Shown: positions 1 through 9,079, counted from the stretch's first letter. The stretch: 64,000 nt of DNA from an uncultured Porphyromonadaceae bacterium (GCA_946414395.1 CAMKOE010000001.1:62001-126000), one strand, 5' to 3'. Notes: a model not told the origin generated them from the letters alone. Translations and numbers: made by a program.

Positions 1-302
1 CACCAGCCGACAGTCCCGCCAAGCCCAAGGCCAACGGCGAGAAGGACAGCAGCAACGGTGACGAGAAGCGCCCTCAAGAGAAGCGAGCCGACCGTAAGCC
101 CCGACAGCCCAAGCCCAAACGCCAACAGCAGCAGCCCAATGCAGCCCCTGCTGGCGAGCGACAGCCCAAGGGTGAGAAGAATCCTGCAGGAGAGAAGCCC
201 CGTCGCCCGATGAAGACGTTCAAGCCTCGCCAGCCTCGAGACGGTAATTCACAGCAAAACGCTAATGTTCAAGGCAAGCAAAATAATGCTGCTAAGGAAT
301 AA
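1..302 (+). CDS. 3' end of a gene cut by the window edge; basic low-complexity tail
   Basis: An open frame enters from the left edge (first full codon at base 3) and stops at 300-302. The visible 99 residues are low complexity and rich in Lys, Arg, Pro, Gln and Asn, so they look like a disordered, nucleic-acid-binding tail and not a folded domain. No diagnostic motif is visible. In many Bacteroidetes a PSP1-domain (RicT/YaaT-like) protein with such a basic tail lies directly before gldH, so this is my best guess, purely from the neighbour. The reading frame overlaps the earliest gldH start by 38 bases. Confidence 0.6.
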   Translation, partial: PADSPAKPKANGEKDSSNGDEKRPQEKRADRKPRQPKPKRQQQQPNAAPAGERQPKGEKNPAGEKPRRPMKTFKPRQPRDGNSQQNANVQGKQNNAAKE

Positions 303-798
303 TCTCCCGCTCTTGGGAAGACTGCATAATATCACGGTGGCAATGACAATTCTCATTGCCGCCGTTATGTTCATCATGACATCCTGTGAGCGCAAACCCG
401 TGATGGCCCACGCACGATTTGTGCATCTGCCCCTGGCTGGCTGGCAGCAAGGCATGCCATTGACATTCCTGCCCGAGTATGACGACTCGACACTCACCTA
501 TGACATCACACTGGCCATCAGGCATGAGGAAAGTTACCGCTACAGCAATCTGGCACTTGGCGTGGATGTGATATCGGCCGATTCCACTGTCAACAGCAGG
601 CAGATAGACATGCGGCTTGCCGATGGCTATGGTAATTGGACGGGTGGGGGATTCGGCACGTTGTATCAAGATAAAATACTGATAGCCGGTGATGTCAAGC
701 CCAGCGAGGCACGGTCGGTTGTCGTTTGGCAATCGATGCAGGGGTGTGATACGCTGCGGGGATTGGTGAATCTGGGGATCATTGTGACTCCCAGGTGA
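265..798 (+). CDS. gldH: GldH-like lipoprotein
   Basis: Probable outer-membrane or periplasm-facing lipoprotein of the GldH family, first described in gliding flavobacteria but also kept in non-gliding Bacteroidales, where its role is unclear. A hydrophobic segment ends in a lipobox-like MTSC at about residues 38-41, followed by a beta-rich domain with the aromatic YRYSNL segment typical of the family. The total length is usual for GldH. Three starts are possible: 265 (overlapping the upstream gene), 286 and 343; the last leaves a very short signal peptide without positive charge, so 265 or 286 is preferred. Probably cotranscribed with the upstream gene. Confidence 0.75.
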   Translation: MFKASKIMLLRNNLPLLGRLHNITVAMTILIAAVMFIMTSCERKPVMAHARFVHLPLAGWQQGMPLTFLPEYDDSTLTYDITLAIRHEESYRYSNLALGVDVISADSTVNSRQIDMRLADGYGNWTGGGFGTLYQDKILIAGDVKPSEARSVVVWQSMQGCDTLRGLVNLGIIVTPR

Positions 799-838
799 TA
801 AGTGTCACGGAATTCCGTAGAACTCCACAACAAAAAAT

Positions 839-870
839 TTTGTCAATTCGTTAATAATTTATAATTTTGC
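839..870 (+). promoter_or_regulatory. Bacteroidetes-type promoter of the gtrA-like gene
   Basis: TTTG at 839-842, a 19-base spacer, then TAATTTTGC at 862-870. This matches the TTTG / TAnnTTTG consensus of the Bacteroidetes primary sigma factor. Transcription would begin about 15 bases before the ATG at 891. Confidence 0.7.
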
Positions 871-890
871 CGCATCAATAAACCGTTATC

Positions 891-1367
891 ATGAAGATAG
901 ATAAAGCCCAAGCCAAGCAAACAGGCATCCAACTGCTCAAGTATGGAGTGATAGGCGCGTTGAACACGCTCATCACCCTCGTGGCTTTCTATCTGTTAAA
1001 CACCGTGTTGGGGCTGTCTTACGGTATCTCAAACGTGACGGGTTATGTCCTGGGCGTGATCAACAGTTTTGTTTGGAACCGCAATTGGGTCTTCAAGACC
1101 AAGAATGATGTCAAGCGCGAGTTGCTGCTGTTCGTTTGCGGTTTCCTGATCTGCCTGGCATTGCAGTTGTGCGTAAGTTGGATCCTGCTCGAGGGTCTTG
1201 ACTGGAAGCATCTGCCCGATGACATCATCCCGTTCTTCCCGATGAAGAAGGCCGGCCAGAACATCGTCATGATTGTCGCCATGGTAGCCTACACCCTGGC
1301 CAACTACATCTACAACCGCTTTGTCACCTTCCGTGTCGATCCTAGTGGCACCCCAGGCAAGAAGTGA
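891..1367 (+). CDS. GtrA-like family membrane protein
   Basis: Small polytopic inner-membrane protein of the GtrA family (158 residues), a family linked to flipping or handling of lipid-linked sugars for cell-surface polysaccharides. The N-terminal signature is visible around residues 14-60 (LLKYGVIGALNTLITL, then NSFVWNRNWVFK), with four predicted membrane segments. It is a single-gene unit with its own promoter and no glycosyltransferase next to it, so the substrate cannot be inferred. Its 3' end faces the convergent CCA/MGMT fusion gene. Confidence 0.85.
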   Translation: MKIDKAQAKQTGIQLLKYGVIGALNTLITLVAFYLLNTVLGLSYGISNVTGYVLGVINSFVWNRNWVFKTKNDVKRELLLFVCGFLICLALQLCVSWILLEGLDWKHLPDDIIPFFPMKKAGQNIVMIVAMVAYTLANYIYNRFVTFRVDPSGTPGKK

Positions 1368-1455
1368 TCAGATTGTTTTATCTATCCCCCCATAACATTC
1401 CCATTACTCACCATTGGGCAAGTAACCTGCGGGCTCTACCTTGTCATGATGCTGC

Positions 1456-3381
1456 TTACTCCTTGACGTGGGATTCCAGGTCGAGGAGGGTTTGTTTTTT
1501 GTCGGGGCCGGAGGCGTAGCCGCCTAGGGAGCCGTCGGCGGCGATGACGCGGTGGCAGGGGATGACAATGGCAACGGGGTTGTTGTGGTCGGCCTGTGCG
1601 ACCGCGCGGGACCCCTTGGGGTTGCCCATGCGTGTGGCCTGCTGGCCATAGGAGATGGTCTCGCCATAGGGGATTTTCTGCAATTCGGCCCATGCACTCA
1701 TCTGGAAATCAGTGCCCTCAACATGGAGTGGCAGCGAGAACTCGTGGCGCGTTCCGTCGAAGTACTCGCCGAGTTGCAGGATGCACTGCGAGAGTAGGGG
1801 AGTGACGGCCTCTACAGGATGCAATTTCAGTTTCATGGCGATTTTCTCGACTTCGGCTTCATCCCGGCCAATCAGGGCGATGCCGTGAGGGCTCGCGGCG
1901 ATGTGGAGTGTGCCCACGGGAGTCTCCATCGCAGTGTGGCACAGGTGCCCGGTGTGGACATGGGTGATGCCCAGTTCGGTTGCCTTGTCAAGCATGAGAC
2001 GGTAGGCCGACGCATAGTCATTGCTAATTACACCGTCGAGAATGGCGTCCTTGATGGCATCCTTGATGTAACCGACCGGTCTTGACGGTGCGAGACCGAA
2101 TGTCGTCATGATTTCCTCTCCATCGACGGGTGGCTGGAAGTTGCGCACACGGTCTTTCTCCTCGATGTCCACCAGTTTGCGCTTCACCAGGTCAAAGTTC
2201 TCGCGGAAGCGCTGCACCTTGTTCTGGTTCTTACTGGTGATATCGGCCTTGCATAGGGTCATCAGGTCGTCGATGTCGTCGCCCGCGTCAAACAGCAGCC
2301 GCCTCACGGCGCTGTCGGTCACCTCGTCCTCGACCAGGGCGATGGGGCGCATGTGCAGCCCCACGAGTTTCTTGACATACTTCATGTGGTCGTTGAGCGG
2401 CAGGCGCATCTTGGCAAAGATCTTGGGCACCATCTTTTCGCCGATGAAGTTGTGGTTGTGGAATGTCCAGCCCTGCTGGGGATCCCAGCGCTTGGTGCGT
2501 GCCTTGCCCACATCATGGAGTAGAGCGGCCCATCGCAGCCACACGTCACCGCTGGCCTGCGCCACGTTGTCGAGCACTTGAAGGGTGTGCATGAAGTTAT
2601 CCTTGTGCCCTCGGCCGTTGACCGTCTCGACGCCCTTGAGTGCGGCAAGTTCTGGAAAAATGAGTGGCAACAGTCCGCACTGGTCGAGCAGCAGCCAGCC
2701 TCGTGAAGGCTGGTCGCTGCGCATGATCTTCATCAATTCCTCGGCGATGCGCTCGCGAGTGATGATGCGGATGCGCTCAGCATTGCGCTTGATGGCCTCA
2801 AAGGTATCAGGATAGATATCGAAGTCCAGTTGAGTGGCAAACCTCACGGCGCGCATCATCCTCAGCGGATCGTCACTGAAGGTGATGTCCGGGTCAAGAG
2901 GGGTGCGGATGATGCGGCGCTCCAGGTCACCGATACCGTCAAAGGGATCCAGCAACTCGCCATACCGCTCCTTGTTCAGGCAGATGGCCATGGCGTTGAT
3001 CGTGAAGTCGCGGCGCTTCTGGTCATCATCGAGGGTGCCGTCCTCCACGATGGGGTTGCGGCTCTCACGGTGGTAGGACTCGCGGCGTGCGCCGACGAAT
3101 TCCAGTTCCCACTGGCGGGTCTTGACTTGGGCCGTGCCATAGGTGCGGAAAACGGCAAGGTGCGAGCGCCGTCCCAGGCGGCTTGCCACACCACGTGCGA
3201 CCTCGATACCGCTCCCGACGGTGACAAAGTCCATGTCGTTGCTAGGGCGCTCCAGGAAGATGTCTCTCACGTACCCCCCGACGACGTAGCACTCGCGATG
3301 CAGTTCATCGGCGACACTTCCTACCAGTTTCATGACAGGCAGATTGACATGTTGCTCAATTTTCAGACGGTCAATTTCCAT
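1456..3381 (-). CDS. Fusion: CCA tRNA nucleotidyltransferase (HD type) + O6-methylguanine-DNA methyltransferase
   Basis: One uninterrupted 641-residue frame encodes two complete enzymes. Residues 1-470 are a CCA-adding enzyme: nucleotidyltransferase GG at 35-36, catalytic Asp pair at D49 and D51, the RRDFTINAMA block at 123-132, and an HD domain with H289-D290. Residues 485-641 are a methylated-DNA-protein cysteine methyltransferase (Ogt/AdaB class) with IPCHRV at 607-612 (acceptor Cys609), the preceding FQMSAW helix and the GSRAVAQA segment. The linker is only about 15 residues. An ATG at the MGMT domain start (residue 484) could permit internal initiation. Normally these are separate genes. 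Promoter -7 box TAATTTTGC lies on the minus strand at 3408-3400. Confidence 0.9.
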   Translation of the reverse strand: MEIDRLKIEQHVNLPVMKLVGSVADELHRECYVVGGYVRDIFLERPSNDMDFVTVGSGIEVARGVASRLGRRSHLAVFRTYGTAQVKTRQWELEFVGARRESYHRESRNPIVEDGTLDDDQKRRDFTINAMAICLNKERYGELLDPFDGIGDLERRIIRTPLDPDITFSDDPLRMMRAVRFATQLDFDIYPDTFEAIKRNAERIRIITRERIAEELMKIMRSDQPSRGWLLLDQCGLLPLIFPELAALKGVETVNGRGHKDNFMHTLQVLDNVAQASGDVWLRWAALLHDVGKARTKRWDPQQGWTFHNHNFIGEKMVPKIFAKMRLPLNDHMKYVKKLVGLHMRPIALVEDEVTDSAVRRLLFDAGDDIDDLMTLCKADITSKNQNKVQRFRENFDLVKRKLVDIEEKDRVRNFQPPVDGEEIMTTFGLAPSRPVGYIKDAIKDAILDGVISNDYASAYRLMLDKATELGITHVHTGHLCHTAMETPVGTLHIAASPHGIALIGRDEAEVEKIAMKLKLHPVEAVTPLLSQCILQLGEYFDGTRHEFSLPLHVEGTDFQMSAWAELQKIPYGETISYGQQATRMGNPKGSRAVAQADHNNPVAIVIPCHRVIAADGSLGGYASGPDKKQTLLDLESHVKE

Positions 3382-3399
3382 TTTTTGATTATTTAGGCT

Positions 3400-3408
3400 G
3401 CAAAATTA
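3400..3408 (-). promoter_or_regulatory. -7 box of the CCA/MGMT fusion gene
   Basis: On the minus strand the bases read TAATTTTGC, matching TAnnTTTG, 19 bases before the ATG. No good upstream TTTG box is seen at the standard spacing. Confidence 0.5.
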
Positions 3409-3427
3409 GTGCTTTTTTTGTGCTTTT

Positions 3428-3460
3428 TTTGCGTGAGTGCCCAAAAATCATTACTTTTGC
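3428..3460 (+). promoter_or_regulatory. Promoter of the rho-ruvX-def unit
   Basis: TTTG at 3428-3431, 20-base spacer, TACTTTTGC at 3452-3460. It predicts a leader of about 265 bases before the rho start codon at 3731, long for this genome, where other leaders are 15-80 bases. Confidence 0.65.
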
Positions 3461-3730
3461 AACGCAAAACCCGCCTAGTGACGGCCCTTTGCACTAAAGA
3501 AATCTATTACACCCATATCTTCTGAAATCTCCCGAATTCAATCATCAAGAAATGTTGGCACGCTATCCAGTATGAGCCAATCATTGTGTAAAAGATTTGA
3601 GGTGTTGAAGATTTTGCTTGCTTTAATTTTTGACAATCAATAACAACAAGAATGCGTGCGCGAGAGTGCACACTGATTGGACCACAAAGTGAATCCCGTC
3701 CGGTTATTCTTGTATTTTACAATTTTATAT

Positions 3731-5833
3731 ATGTACAATATTAATCAATTAAATGAGATGAGCGATGAGCAACTTCGTGATCTCGCCAAATCGATGGAAA
3801 TCAAGCATGTTGATTCTACCGATCATGATGCTCTTGTGTTTCAGGTTTTAGATAAGCAAGCCGAGACAGAAGCCGCCAACGCCACAGAACCGACTAAACG
3901 CCGTCGTGAACGCATCCGTCAACCGGCAGCCAAAGCCAATGGCAATGAGGTGACAAAGGATGACGCTGTCGTCGCCAAGAATAAGAATCAAGAAAAAAAG
4001 AACGATAAGACCAAGGCTGAAATCAAGTCCCAACCCAAGGAACAACCCGCTGAACCCGCCGTTCAAGAAGAGGCAGCGGCAGTTGAGCCTCCTAAACGCA
4101 AGCGTGGCCGCCCCTCGGCAGCCGAAAAGGCTGCTCGCGAGGCTGCCTTGAAGGCGCAAGCCGAGCAGGCCGAACAGGTGGAGCAAGAGCCTCAGGCCGA
4201 AACGGTAGCCGCTGACGCAAATGTAGCCGAAACGCCCGCTGTGGAGCCGGCAACGCGCCGCCGCGGTCGCAAATCAAAGCAGGCTAACGAGGCCGTGCCC
4301 GAACTGCCCTTTGACGAGGATGCCACCCAAGTGAAAATGGAAGAACAACCCGCCTCTGGTGAGGAAAATCAGCCTGCCGAGGCCTCCGATATGGAACCTG
4401 CCGACCAGCAAGAGGCCACCCAAGAACCGTCGGCCGACGAACCGCGTGAGCGCGAGGGTATGTCACTGAATTCCTTCTTCAATACAAGTAGCGGATTCAC
4501 TTTCAAACCCCGCACCCAGCAGGAGAAGGAAGAGGCCATGCGTCGTGCCGAGGAGGAGCGCCGCCGCCAGGCCGAGGAGGCTGCTGTGGCACCCATTGTT
4601 ATCCAGGAACCCAAGGTGGTCAAGGAAAGCAAGAAGAGCAAGCGCAAGAACAAACAGCAGCAACAGCAGCAGATCGCCGAGGTGAATCCCTATCTGGACC
4701 AGCCTTACAACTTTGATGGCATTCTGGAGGCACAAGGCGTGCTGGATATCGCCCCCGAGGGCTATGGATTCCTGCGCTCGAGTGATTATAATTACCTCAC
4801 TTCGCCCGATGACATTTATGTCCAGCAATCACAGATCAAGGCCTATGGCCTGAAGACCGGTGACGTCATCGAGGGAACTATCCGTCCGCCCATGGAGGGT
4901 GAGAAGTATTTCCCCATGAGCGAGATACGCTTGATCAATGGTCGCACACCGGCCTACGTGCGCGACCGCGTCCCCTTTGAGCATCTGGTACCCCTGTTCC
5001 CCGACGAGAAGTTCGACCTGGTGAGCAAGACCCATCCCACCGTATCACAGCGCGTGGTTGACATGTTCTCGCCCATCGGCAAGGGCCAGCGTGGCCTGAT
5101 CGTGGCTCAGCCCAAGACCGGTAAGACCATGCTCTTGAAGGAAATCGCTAATGCCATCTCGGAGAATCACCCTGAGACCTACATGATTATCCTGCTCATC
5201 GACGAGCGCCCTGAGGAGGTGACCGACATGGCCCGCAGCGTGAATGCCGAGGTCATCGCATCCACCTTTGACGAGCCGGCCGACCGCCACGTCAAGATTG
5301 CCGACCTGGTGTTGAGCAAGGCCAAGAGGCTTGTCGAGTGCGGTCATGACGTGGTCATCCTGCTCGACTCCATCACGCGTCTGGCGCGCGCCTACAACAC
5401 GATTGCTCCGGCATCGGGCAAGATCCTGACCGGTGGTGTGGATGCCAACGCCCTGCAGCGTCCCAAGCGCTTCTTCGGTGCTGCCCGCAACATCGAGGGT
5501 GGCGGTAGCCTCACAATCATTGCCACCGCATTGACCGAGACCGGTTCCAAGATGGATGAGGTCATCTTTGAGGAATTCAAGGGCACCGGTAACATGGAGT
5601 TGCAGTTGGACCGCAAACTGTCGAACAAGCGCATCTTCCCCGCTGTCGATGTGATGGCTTCAAGCACTCGCCGTGATGACCTGCTCTTGCCGCAGGACAC
5701 CCTGAACAAGATGTGGATCATTCGCCGCTTCTTGAGCGACCGTACCTCGGTCGAGGCCATGGAATTTGTCAAGGAGCGCATGGACCGCACCCGCGACAAC
5801 GAGGAGTTCCTGCTCACCATGCAGCAAGGTTAA
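3731..5833 (+). CDS. rho: Transcription termination factor Rho with long disordered insertion
   Basis: Hexameric RNA-dependent ATPase that ends transcription. The frame is open from 3677, but the ATG at 3731 gives the standard Bacteroidetes Rho start ([20 protein letters not shown]), so I use it (700 residues). An N-terminal Rho_N helix bundle (1-45) is followed by about 270 residues rich in Glu, Ala, Lys, Pro and Gln, including [13 protein letters not shown]-type basic motifs. Then come the RNA-binding cold-shock-like domain (about 325-400) and the RecA-type motor with Walker A QPKTGKT near 459-466. Such insertions are known in Bacteroidetes Rho and, in B. thetaiotaomicron, have been reported to drive phase separation. 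First gene of a rho-ruvX-def run. Confidence 0.95.
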   Translation: MYNINQLNEMSDEQLRDLAKSMEIKHVDSTDHDALVFQVLDKQAETEAANATEPTKRRRERIRQPAAKANGNEVTKDDAVVAKNKNQEKKNDKTKAEIKSQPKEQPAEPAVQEEAAAVEPPKRKRGRPSAAEKAAREAALKAQAEQAEQVEQEPQAETVAADANVAETPAVEPATRRRGRKSKQANEAVPELPFDEDATQVKMEEQPASGEENQPAEASDMEPADQQEATQEPSADEPREREGMSLNSFFNTSSGFTFKPRTQQEKEEAMRRAEEERRRQAEEAAVAPIVIQEPKVVKESKKSKRKNKQQQQQQIAEVNPYLDQPYNFDGILEAQGVLDIAPEGYGFLRSSDYNYLTSPDDIYVQQSQIKAYGLKTGDVIEGTIRPPMEGEKYFPMSEIRLINGRTPAYVRDRVPFEHLVPLFPDEKFDLVSKTHPTVSQRVVDMFSPIGKGQRGLIVAQPKTGKTMLLKEIANAISENHPETYMIILLIDERPEEVTDMARSVNAEVIASTFDEPADRHVKIADLVLSKAKRLVECGHDVVILLDSITRLARAYNTIAPASGKILTGGVDANALQRPKRFFGAARNIEGGGSLTIIATALTETGSKMDEVIFEEFKGTGNMELQLDRKLSNKRIFPAVDVMASSTRRDDLLLPQDTLNKMWIIRRFLSDRTSVEAMEFVKERMDRTRDNEEFLLTMQQG

Positions 5834-5861
5834 CATTATCATATCAGATTTATTGAGGACG

Positions 5862-6287
5862 ATGGGACGCATCATGGGCATCGACTATGGCCGCAAGCGC
5901 ACTGGCGTAGCGGTAACCGATCGGCTGCAGATTATAGCCGGCAATCTGGCTACCGTCCCTACCCACACACTCCTGCAGTTTATCAAGGACTACATGCAGC
6001 GTGAGCCGGTAGAACGCATCGTCATCGGTCAACCGTCACAACTCAACGGGCAGCCCAGCGAGAGCATGAAGTACATCACGCCGTTTGTCAATCGGTTGCG
6101 CAAGGAATTGCCCGATGTGCCGGTCGTGATGTATGACGAGCGATTCACCAGCGCCATTGCCCACCAGACGATGATCGATGGAGGTATGAAAAAGAGCGAC
6201 CGCCGTGACAAGGCGCGTGTAGATGCCATCGCCGCCACCATCATCCTCAATGATTATCTGCAAAGTAGATTGAATCAACAGAAATAA
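5862..6287 (+). CDS. ruvX: RuvX/YqgF, putative pre-16S rRNA nuclease or Holliday junction resolvase
   Basis: RNase H-fold protein of the YqgF family, implicated in 16S rRNA 5' end maturation and annotated as a Holliday junction resolvase. The hallmark N-terminus MGIDYGRKRTGVAVTD is present, as are the middle ERIVIGQP strand and the C-terminal DERFTSAIA and DAIAATIIL blocks. The ATG at 5862 (MGRIMGIDYG) is chosen; the open frame extends further upstream only inside rho. It gives 141 residues, normal for the family. It lies 28 bases after rho and 14 bases before def. Confidence 0.92.
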   Translation: MGRIMGIDYGRKRTGVAVTDRLQIIAGNLATVPTHTLLQFIKDYMQREPVERIVIGQPSQLNGQPSESMKYITPFVNRLRKELPDVPVVMYDERFTSAIAHQTMIDGGMKKSDRRDKARVDAIAATIILNDYLQSRLNQQK

Positions 6288-6301
6288 CATCTAGCATTAA
6301 A

Positions 6302-6874
6302 ATGGTTTTACCGATTTACATTTATGGTCATCCCGTGTTGCGCTCCGAGAACGCGACTGTAACTCCCGACTTTCCCAATCTGCAGGAACTGATTGAGAAC
6401 ATGAAGGAAACTATGTATCATACCCAGGGTATCGGCATTGCAGCGCCCCAGGTGGGTGTCAATGCCCGTATCGTTTATATTGACGTTGATGTGCTTGCCG
6501 AGGATTTTCCCGAACTCAAGGACGTCCGCATGGTGCTCATCAATCCCGAGATCACCGTCGATGAGGATGCACCTTCCATCTCGCGTGAGGAAGGCTGCCT
6601 GAGTGTTCCCGGCATTCATGAGAACGTTCACCGCCACGAGAAAATCCACATCCGCTGGCAGGATGAGAATTTCCAGGAACATGAGCAGGATATTGAGGGT
6701 TATCTGGCCCGTGTCATCCAGCACGAGTGTGACCACCTGGATAAAACGCTCTTTATCGACCGCATCTCGCCGATACGCAAGCAACTTATCCGCACCAAGT
6801 TGAACAATATGGTTAAAGGGAAAATCTCATGCAACTACCGTTGTAAATTTGCCCCTCACAACCGCAAGAAATAA
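6302..6874 (+). CDS. def: Peptide deformylase
   Basis: Fe2+/Zn2+ hydrolase that removes the formyl group from nascent polypeptides. All three family motifs are present: GIGIAAPQVG (43-52), EGCLSVP (97-103, metal ligand Cys99) and HECDHLD (141-147, ligands His141 and His145, catalytic Glu142). The 190-residue length includes a short basic C-terminal tail of about 15 residues (KISCNYRCKFAPHNRKK) that is not part of the catalytic fold. It is the third gene of the rho-ruvX-def run; the usual fmt partner is not adjacent. Confidence 0.95.
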   Translation: MVLPIYIYGHPVLRSENATVTPDFPNLQELIENMKETMYHTQGIGIAAPQVGVNARIVYIDVDVLAEDFPELKDVRMVLINPEITVDEDAPSISREEGCLSVPGIHENVHRHEKIHIRWQDENFQEHEQDIEGYLARVIQHECDHLDKTLFIDRISPIRKQLIRTKLNNMVKGKISCNYRCKFAPHNRKK

Positions 6875-7019
6875 AAAAGTGGAAGATGTCTCACGACAGC
6901 CTCCACAAACCTTAAATCTAATACCATGAAAAACACACGTACAAATGTACTATGCTTTTTTGAAATCTTACAAATATTTTAAGAAATTTTTGTATTTTTA
7001 TATATAAATTTAGGATTTA

Positions 7020-7520
7020 ATGATGGATGACCAACTCAGAATCAGTATCACAGATATCGACAGGCATTTTATGAAAATAGCCTGTGATTTAGCCAGTAAA
7101 AATGTGGATTGTGGCGGTGGCCCTTTCGGTGCCGTAATTGTTAAGGACGGAGAAATCATTTCGAGTGCATGCAATACTGTCACCCTGGACAATGACCCGA
7201 CGGCTCATGCCGAGGTCAATGCCATCCGCAAGGCCTGCTCGTTGACTAGAAACTTCAAGTTGGACGGCTGTGTGGTCTATAGCAGTTGCGAACCTTGCCC
7301 CATGTGCCTGAGTGCGCTCTACTGGGCGGGAGTGAAGCGCATCTACTACGGCAACACCGCTGCCGATGCCGACCGCATCGACTTCGGTGACGACTTTATC
7401 TACAAGGAGATTGAGAAGCCTCATCTCGAGCGTGCGATCCCGTGCATCCACATTGAGGGAACCGACGCCATCGAGGCATTTAACAAGTGGGCCAACAAGG
7501 AGGACAAGATCGCTTATTGA
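7020..7520 (+). CDS. guaD: Guanine deaminase (cytidine deaminase fold)
   Basis: Converts guanine to xanthine and ammonia in purine salvage or catabolism. The 166-residue protein has the deaminase zinc site HAE (63-65, with Glu65 as proton shuttle) and PCPMC (92-96, ligands Cys93 and Cys96). It also has the GGGPFGAVIVKDG start and the DDFIYKEI and IEAFNKWANK C-terminal blocks that match the Bacillus GuaD subgroup better than tRNA adenosine deaminase TadA. Starts at ATGATG 7020; its upstream region is very A+T rich with no clear promoter box. Ends in a strong hairpin shared with the convergent barrel gene. Confidence 0.88.
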   Translation: MMDDQLRISITDIDRHFMKIACDLASKNVDCGGGPFGAVIVKDGEIISSACNTVTLDNDPTAHAEVNAIRKACSLTRNFKLDGCVVYSSCEPCPMCLSALYWAGVKRIYYGNTAADADRIDFGDDFIYKEIEKPHLERAIPCIHIEGTDAIEAFNKWANKEDKIAY

Positions 7521-7545
7521 TTCTTGTTCCCATTTGCCTTATATT

Positions 7546-7580
7546 GAAGTGGCTGCCTTCTCGCCGAGGGCAGCCACTTC
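7546..7580. terminator. Hairpin between convergent guaD and outer-membrane barrel gene
   Basis: A perfect 12-bp stem (GAAGTGGCTGCC, 7546-7557, pairing with 7569-7580) and an 11-base loop lie between two convergent genes. The U-tract on the plus strand is weak. Confidence 0.65.
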
Positions 7581-7606
7581 TTCAATAAAATATGTAAAAT
7601 GGGCTA

Positions 7607-8215
7607 TCAGAACTTCATGCCGAAGGCGATCTGGAGATTGCCATTCTTCACTTGGCTATCCTCAAAGACCTTGGTCAAGCCGAGATTATAGCGGGCCTGT
7701 ACAAACGCGTTGTTTGTCAAGTTATAGGTGGCACCCAATCCCAGTCCAAAGTCAACCGTGTTGGTCATGTCCTTGAAGTCAATGGTCTCTTTTGCCTCGA
7801 TATTGCCGGCTTTGCCCGAAGCTGTCATTTTGCTATACACGTTGAAACCCACTTGCGGACCAAAGTCAATGCTGAATGCGGGCGTAGCATAGAACTTAAG
7901 CATCAAGGGCACGTTGATGTAGTTGGTATGGAATGTGCCTTTGGCCTCAACCATGCCGGGGACTTCTTCAACATCAATTTTGTCGGTTTCCTTACCACCT
8001 TGGGCTGCAAAAACTACCTCGGGGGCGATGGCAAACTTGGGATTGAACTTGTATTCCATCATCAAGCCTACTTGGTAGTTGGGCTGCCAGCCACTAGGCG
8101 CATCTTCGCCCCAAAAATGAGTCATGTCAAAACCTACCTTGGCACCAAATTGAACTTGAGCGCTAGCGCTCATGCAGACGACTGCAGTAGCAATCAAAGC
8201 AAAAACTTTCTTCAT
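7607..8215 (-). CDS. Outer-membrane beta-barrel protein (PorT/OMP_b-brl type)
   Basis: A 202-residue exported protein. It has a Sec signal peptide MKKVFALIATAVVCMSASAQ, then alternating amphipathic strands (VQFGAKVGFDMTHF, PNYQVGLMMEYKFNPKFAIAPEVVFA, YINVPLMLKFYATPAFSIDFGPQVGFNVY) and a C-terminal strand ending in Phe, typical of outer-membrane insertion. This matches the small eight-strand porin-like family common in Bacteroidetes. No substrate can be inferred. It is monocistronic, convergent with guaD. Confidence 0.8.
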   Translation of the reverse strand: MKKVFALIATAVVCMSASAQVQFGAKVGFDMTHFWGEDAPSGWQPNYQVGLMMEYKFNPKFAIAPEVVFAAQGGKETDKIDVEEVPGMVEAKGTFHTNYINVPLMLKFYATPAFSIDFGPQVGFNVYSKMTASGKAGNIEAKETIDFKDMTNTVDFGLGLGATYNLTNNAFVQARYNLGLTKVFEDSQVKNGNLQIAFGMKF

Positions 8216-8290
8216 AATCTTTTTCTGTCTTTTAATAAAACAATTAATGATTCGTCATTTTTGATTTAAACGTCACTTTGACAAAAAGAT

Positions 8291-8319
8291 TTCCGCTAGG
8301 TTTAATGCACCTGGCGGAA
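8291..8319 (-). terminator. Probable terminator of nth
   Basis: TTCCGCTAGG (8291-8300) pairs with CCTGGCGGAA (8310-8319) with one G-T pair and a 9-base loop. On the minus strand it is followed within a few bases by a T-run (ATCTTTTTG). It lies between nth and the barrel gene. Confidence 0.5.
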
Positions 8320-8368
8320 AAAACGGTTTTTGTGTCGTTTCGGACACTATTATGTCAATTCTGGACAG

Positions 8369-8998
8369 TTATTTACTGTACTGTTTGCAGTAGTCCTGGA
8401 TGCCGCAATTCAGGCAGTCGGGGCGCAGGGCCTTGCATACGTACCGTCCGTGCAGCAATATCCAGTGGTGGGCCTTGAAGCGCAGTTCGGCAGGGATGTG
8501 GCGCGTGAGGTCTCGCTCAACGTCGTTGGGGGTTTTGCCCTGTGACAGCCCCAGGCGATGCGATACGCGATAGACATGGGTATCGACAGGTATCGTGGAC
8601 TTGCCGAATGCCGCTCCCATGACCACATTGGCGGTTTTGCGGCCCACGCCGGGCAGTGACGTCAGGTCCTTCATATTATCGGGCACCTGGCCGTCAAACT
8701 CATCGACCAGCATCCGGGCCATCGCCTGCAAGTGGGCTGCCTTGCTGTTGGGATAGGAGACACTCTTGACATACTCCAGAATCTGCTCAACACTGGCATT
8801 GGCCATGGCTTGAGCGTCGGGAAATGCGGCAAATAGCGGCGGTGTCACCATATTCACCCGCTTGTCGGTGCACTGGGCACTCAGCATGACGGCGACCAGC
8901 AACTCAAACGGGTCGTGGTGCTTCAATTCAGCCTCGGGATTAGGTTGCTCTTGTTGGAAATACTCCAGAATGCCTTGATATCTCTCCTTTATCGTCAT
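8369..8998 (-). CDS. nth: Endonuclease III, base excision repair
   Basis: Bifunctional DNA N-glycosylase/AP lyase acting on oxidised pyrimidines. The 209-residue protein shows the helix-hairpin-helix LPGVGRKTANVV (115-126) with catalytic Lys121, the catalytic Asp139 in PVDTHVYRVSHRLGL, and the C-terminal [4Fe-4S] cluster ligands C188, C195, C198 and C204 in the C-x6-C-x2-C-x5-C pattern. Length and layout are standard. It lies downstream of pheS in the same orientation but is separated by a hairpin. Confidence 0.96.
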   Translation of the reverse strand: MTIKERYQGILEYFQQEQPNPEAELKHHDPFELLVAVMLSAQCTDKRVNMVTPPLFAAFPDAQAMANASVEQILEYVKSVSYPNSKAAHLQAMARMLVDEFDGQVPDNMKDLTSLPGVGRKTANVVMGAAFGKSTIPVDTHVYRVSHRLGLSQGKTPNDVERDLTRHIPAELRFKAHHWILLHGRYVCKALRPDCLNCGIQDYCKQYSK

Positions 8999-9022
8999 AT
9001 CGGTCTATCTATATAAATGAAA

Positions 9023-9060
9023 TGAGGAATCAGGACACGCAGTGAAATCCTAATTCCTCA
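9023..9060 (-). terminator. Hairpin between pheS and nth
   Basis: A 13-bp inverted repeat (9023-9035 with 9048-9060, one mismatch, 12-base loop) downstream of pheS on the minus strand, followed by a T-rich stretch. A probable intrinsic terminator. Confidence 0.6.
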
Positions 9061-9079
9061 TTTTTGATTCATTATTAGA

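Larger units (their letters stand above)
3382..3730. other. Intergenic region with divergent promoters and the rho leader
   Basis: About 350 bases without a convincing gene. The left end carries the minus-strand promoter of the CCA/MGMT gene, and 3428-3460 carries the rho promoter. The remaining roughly 260 bases would be the rho 5' leader. It contains a small GC-rich hairpin near 3653-3675 and otherwise no recognisable riboswitch or small ORF. Confidence 0.6.
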
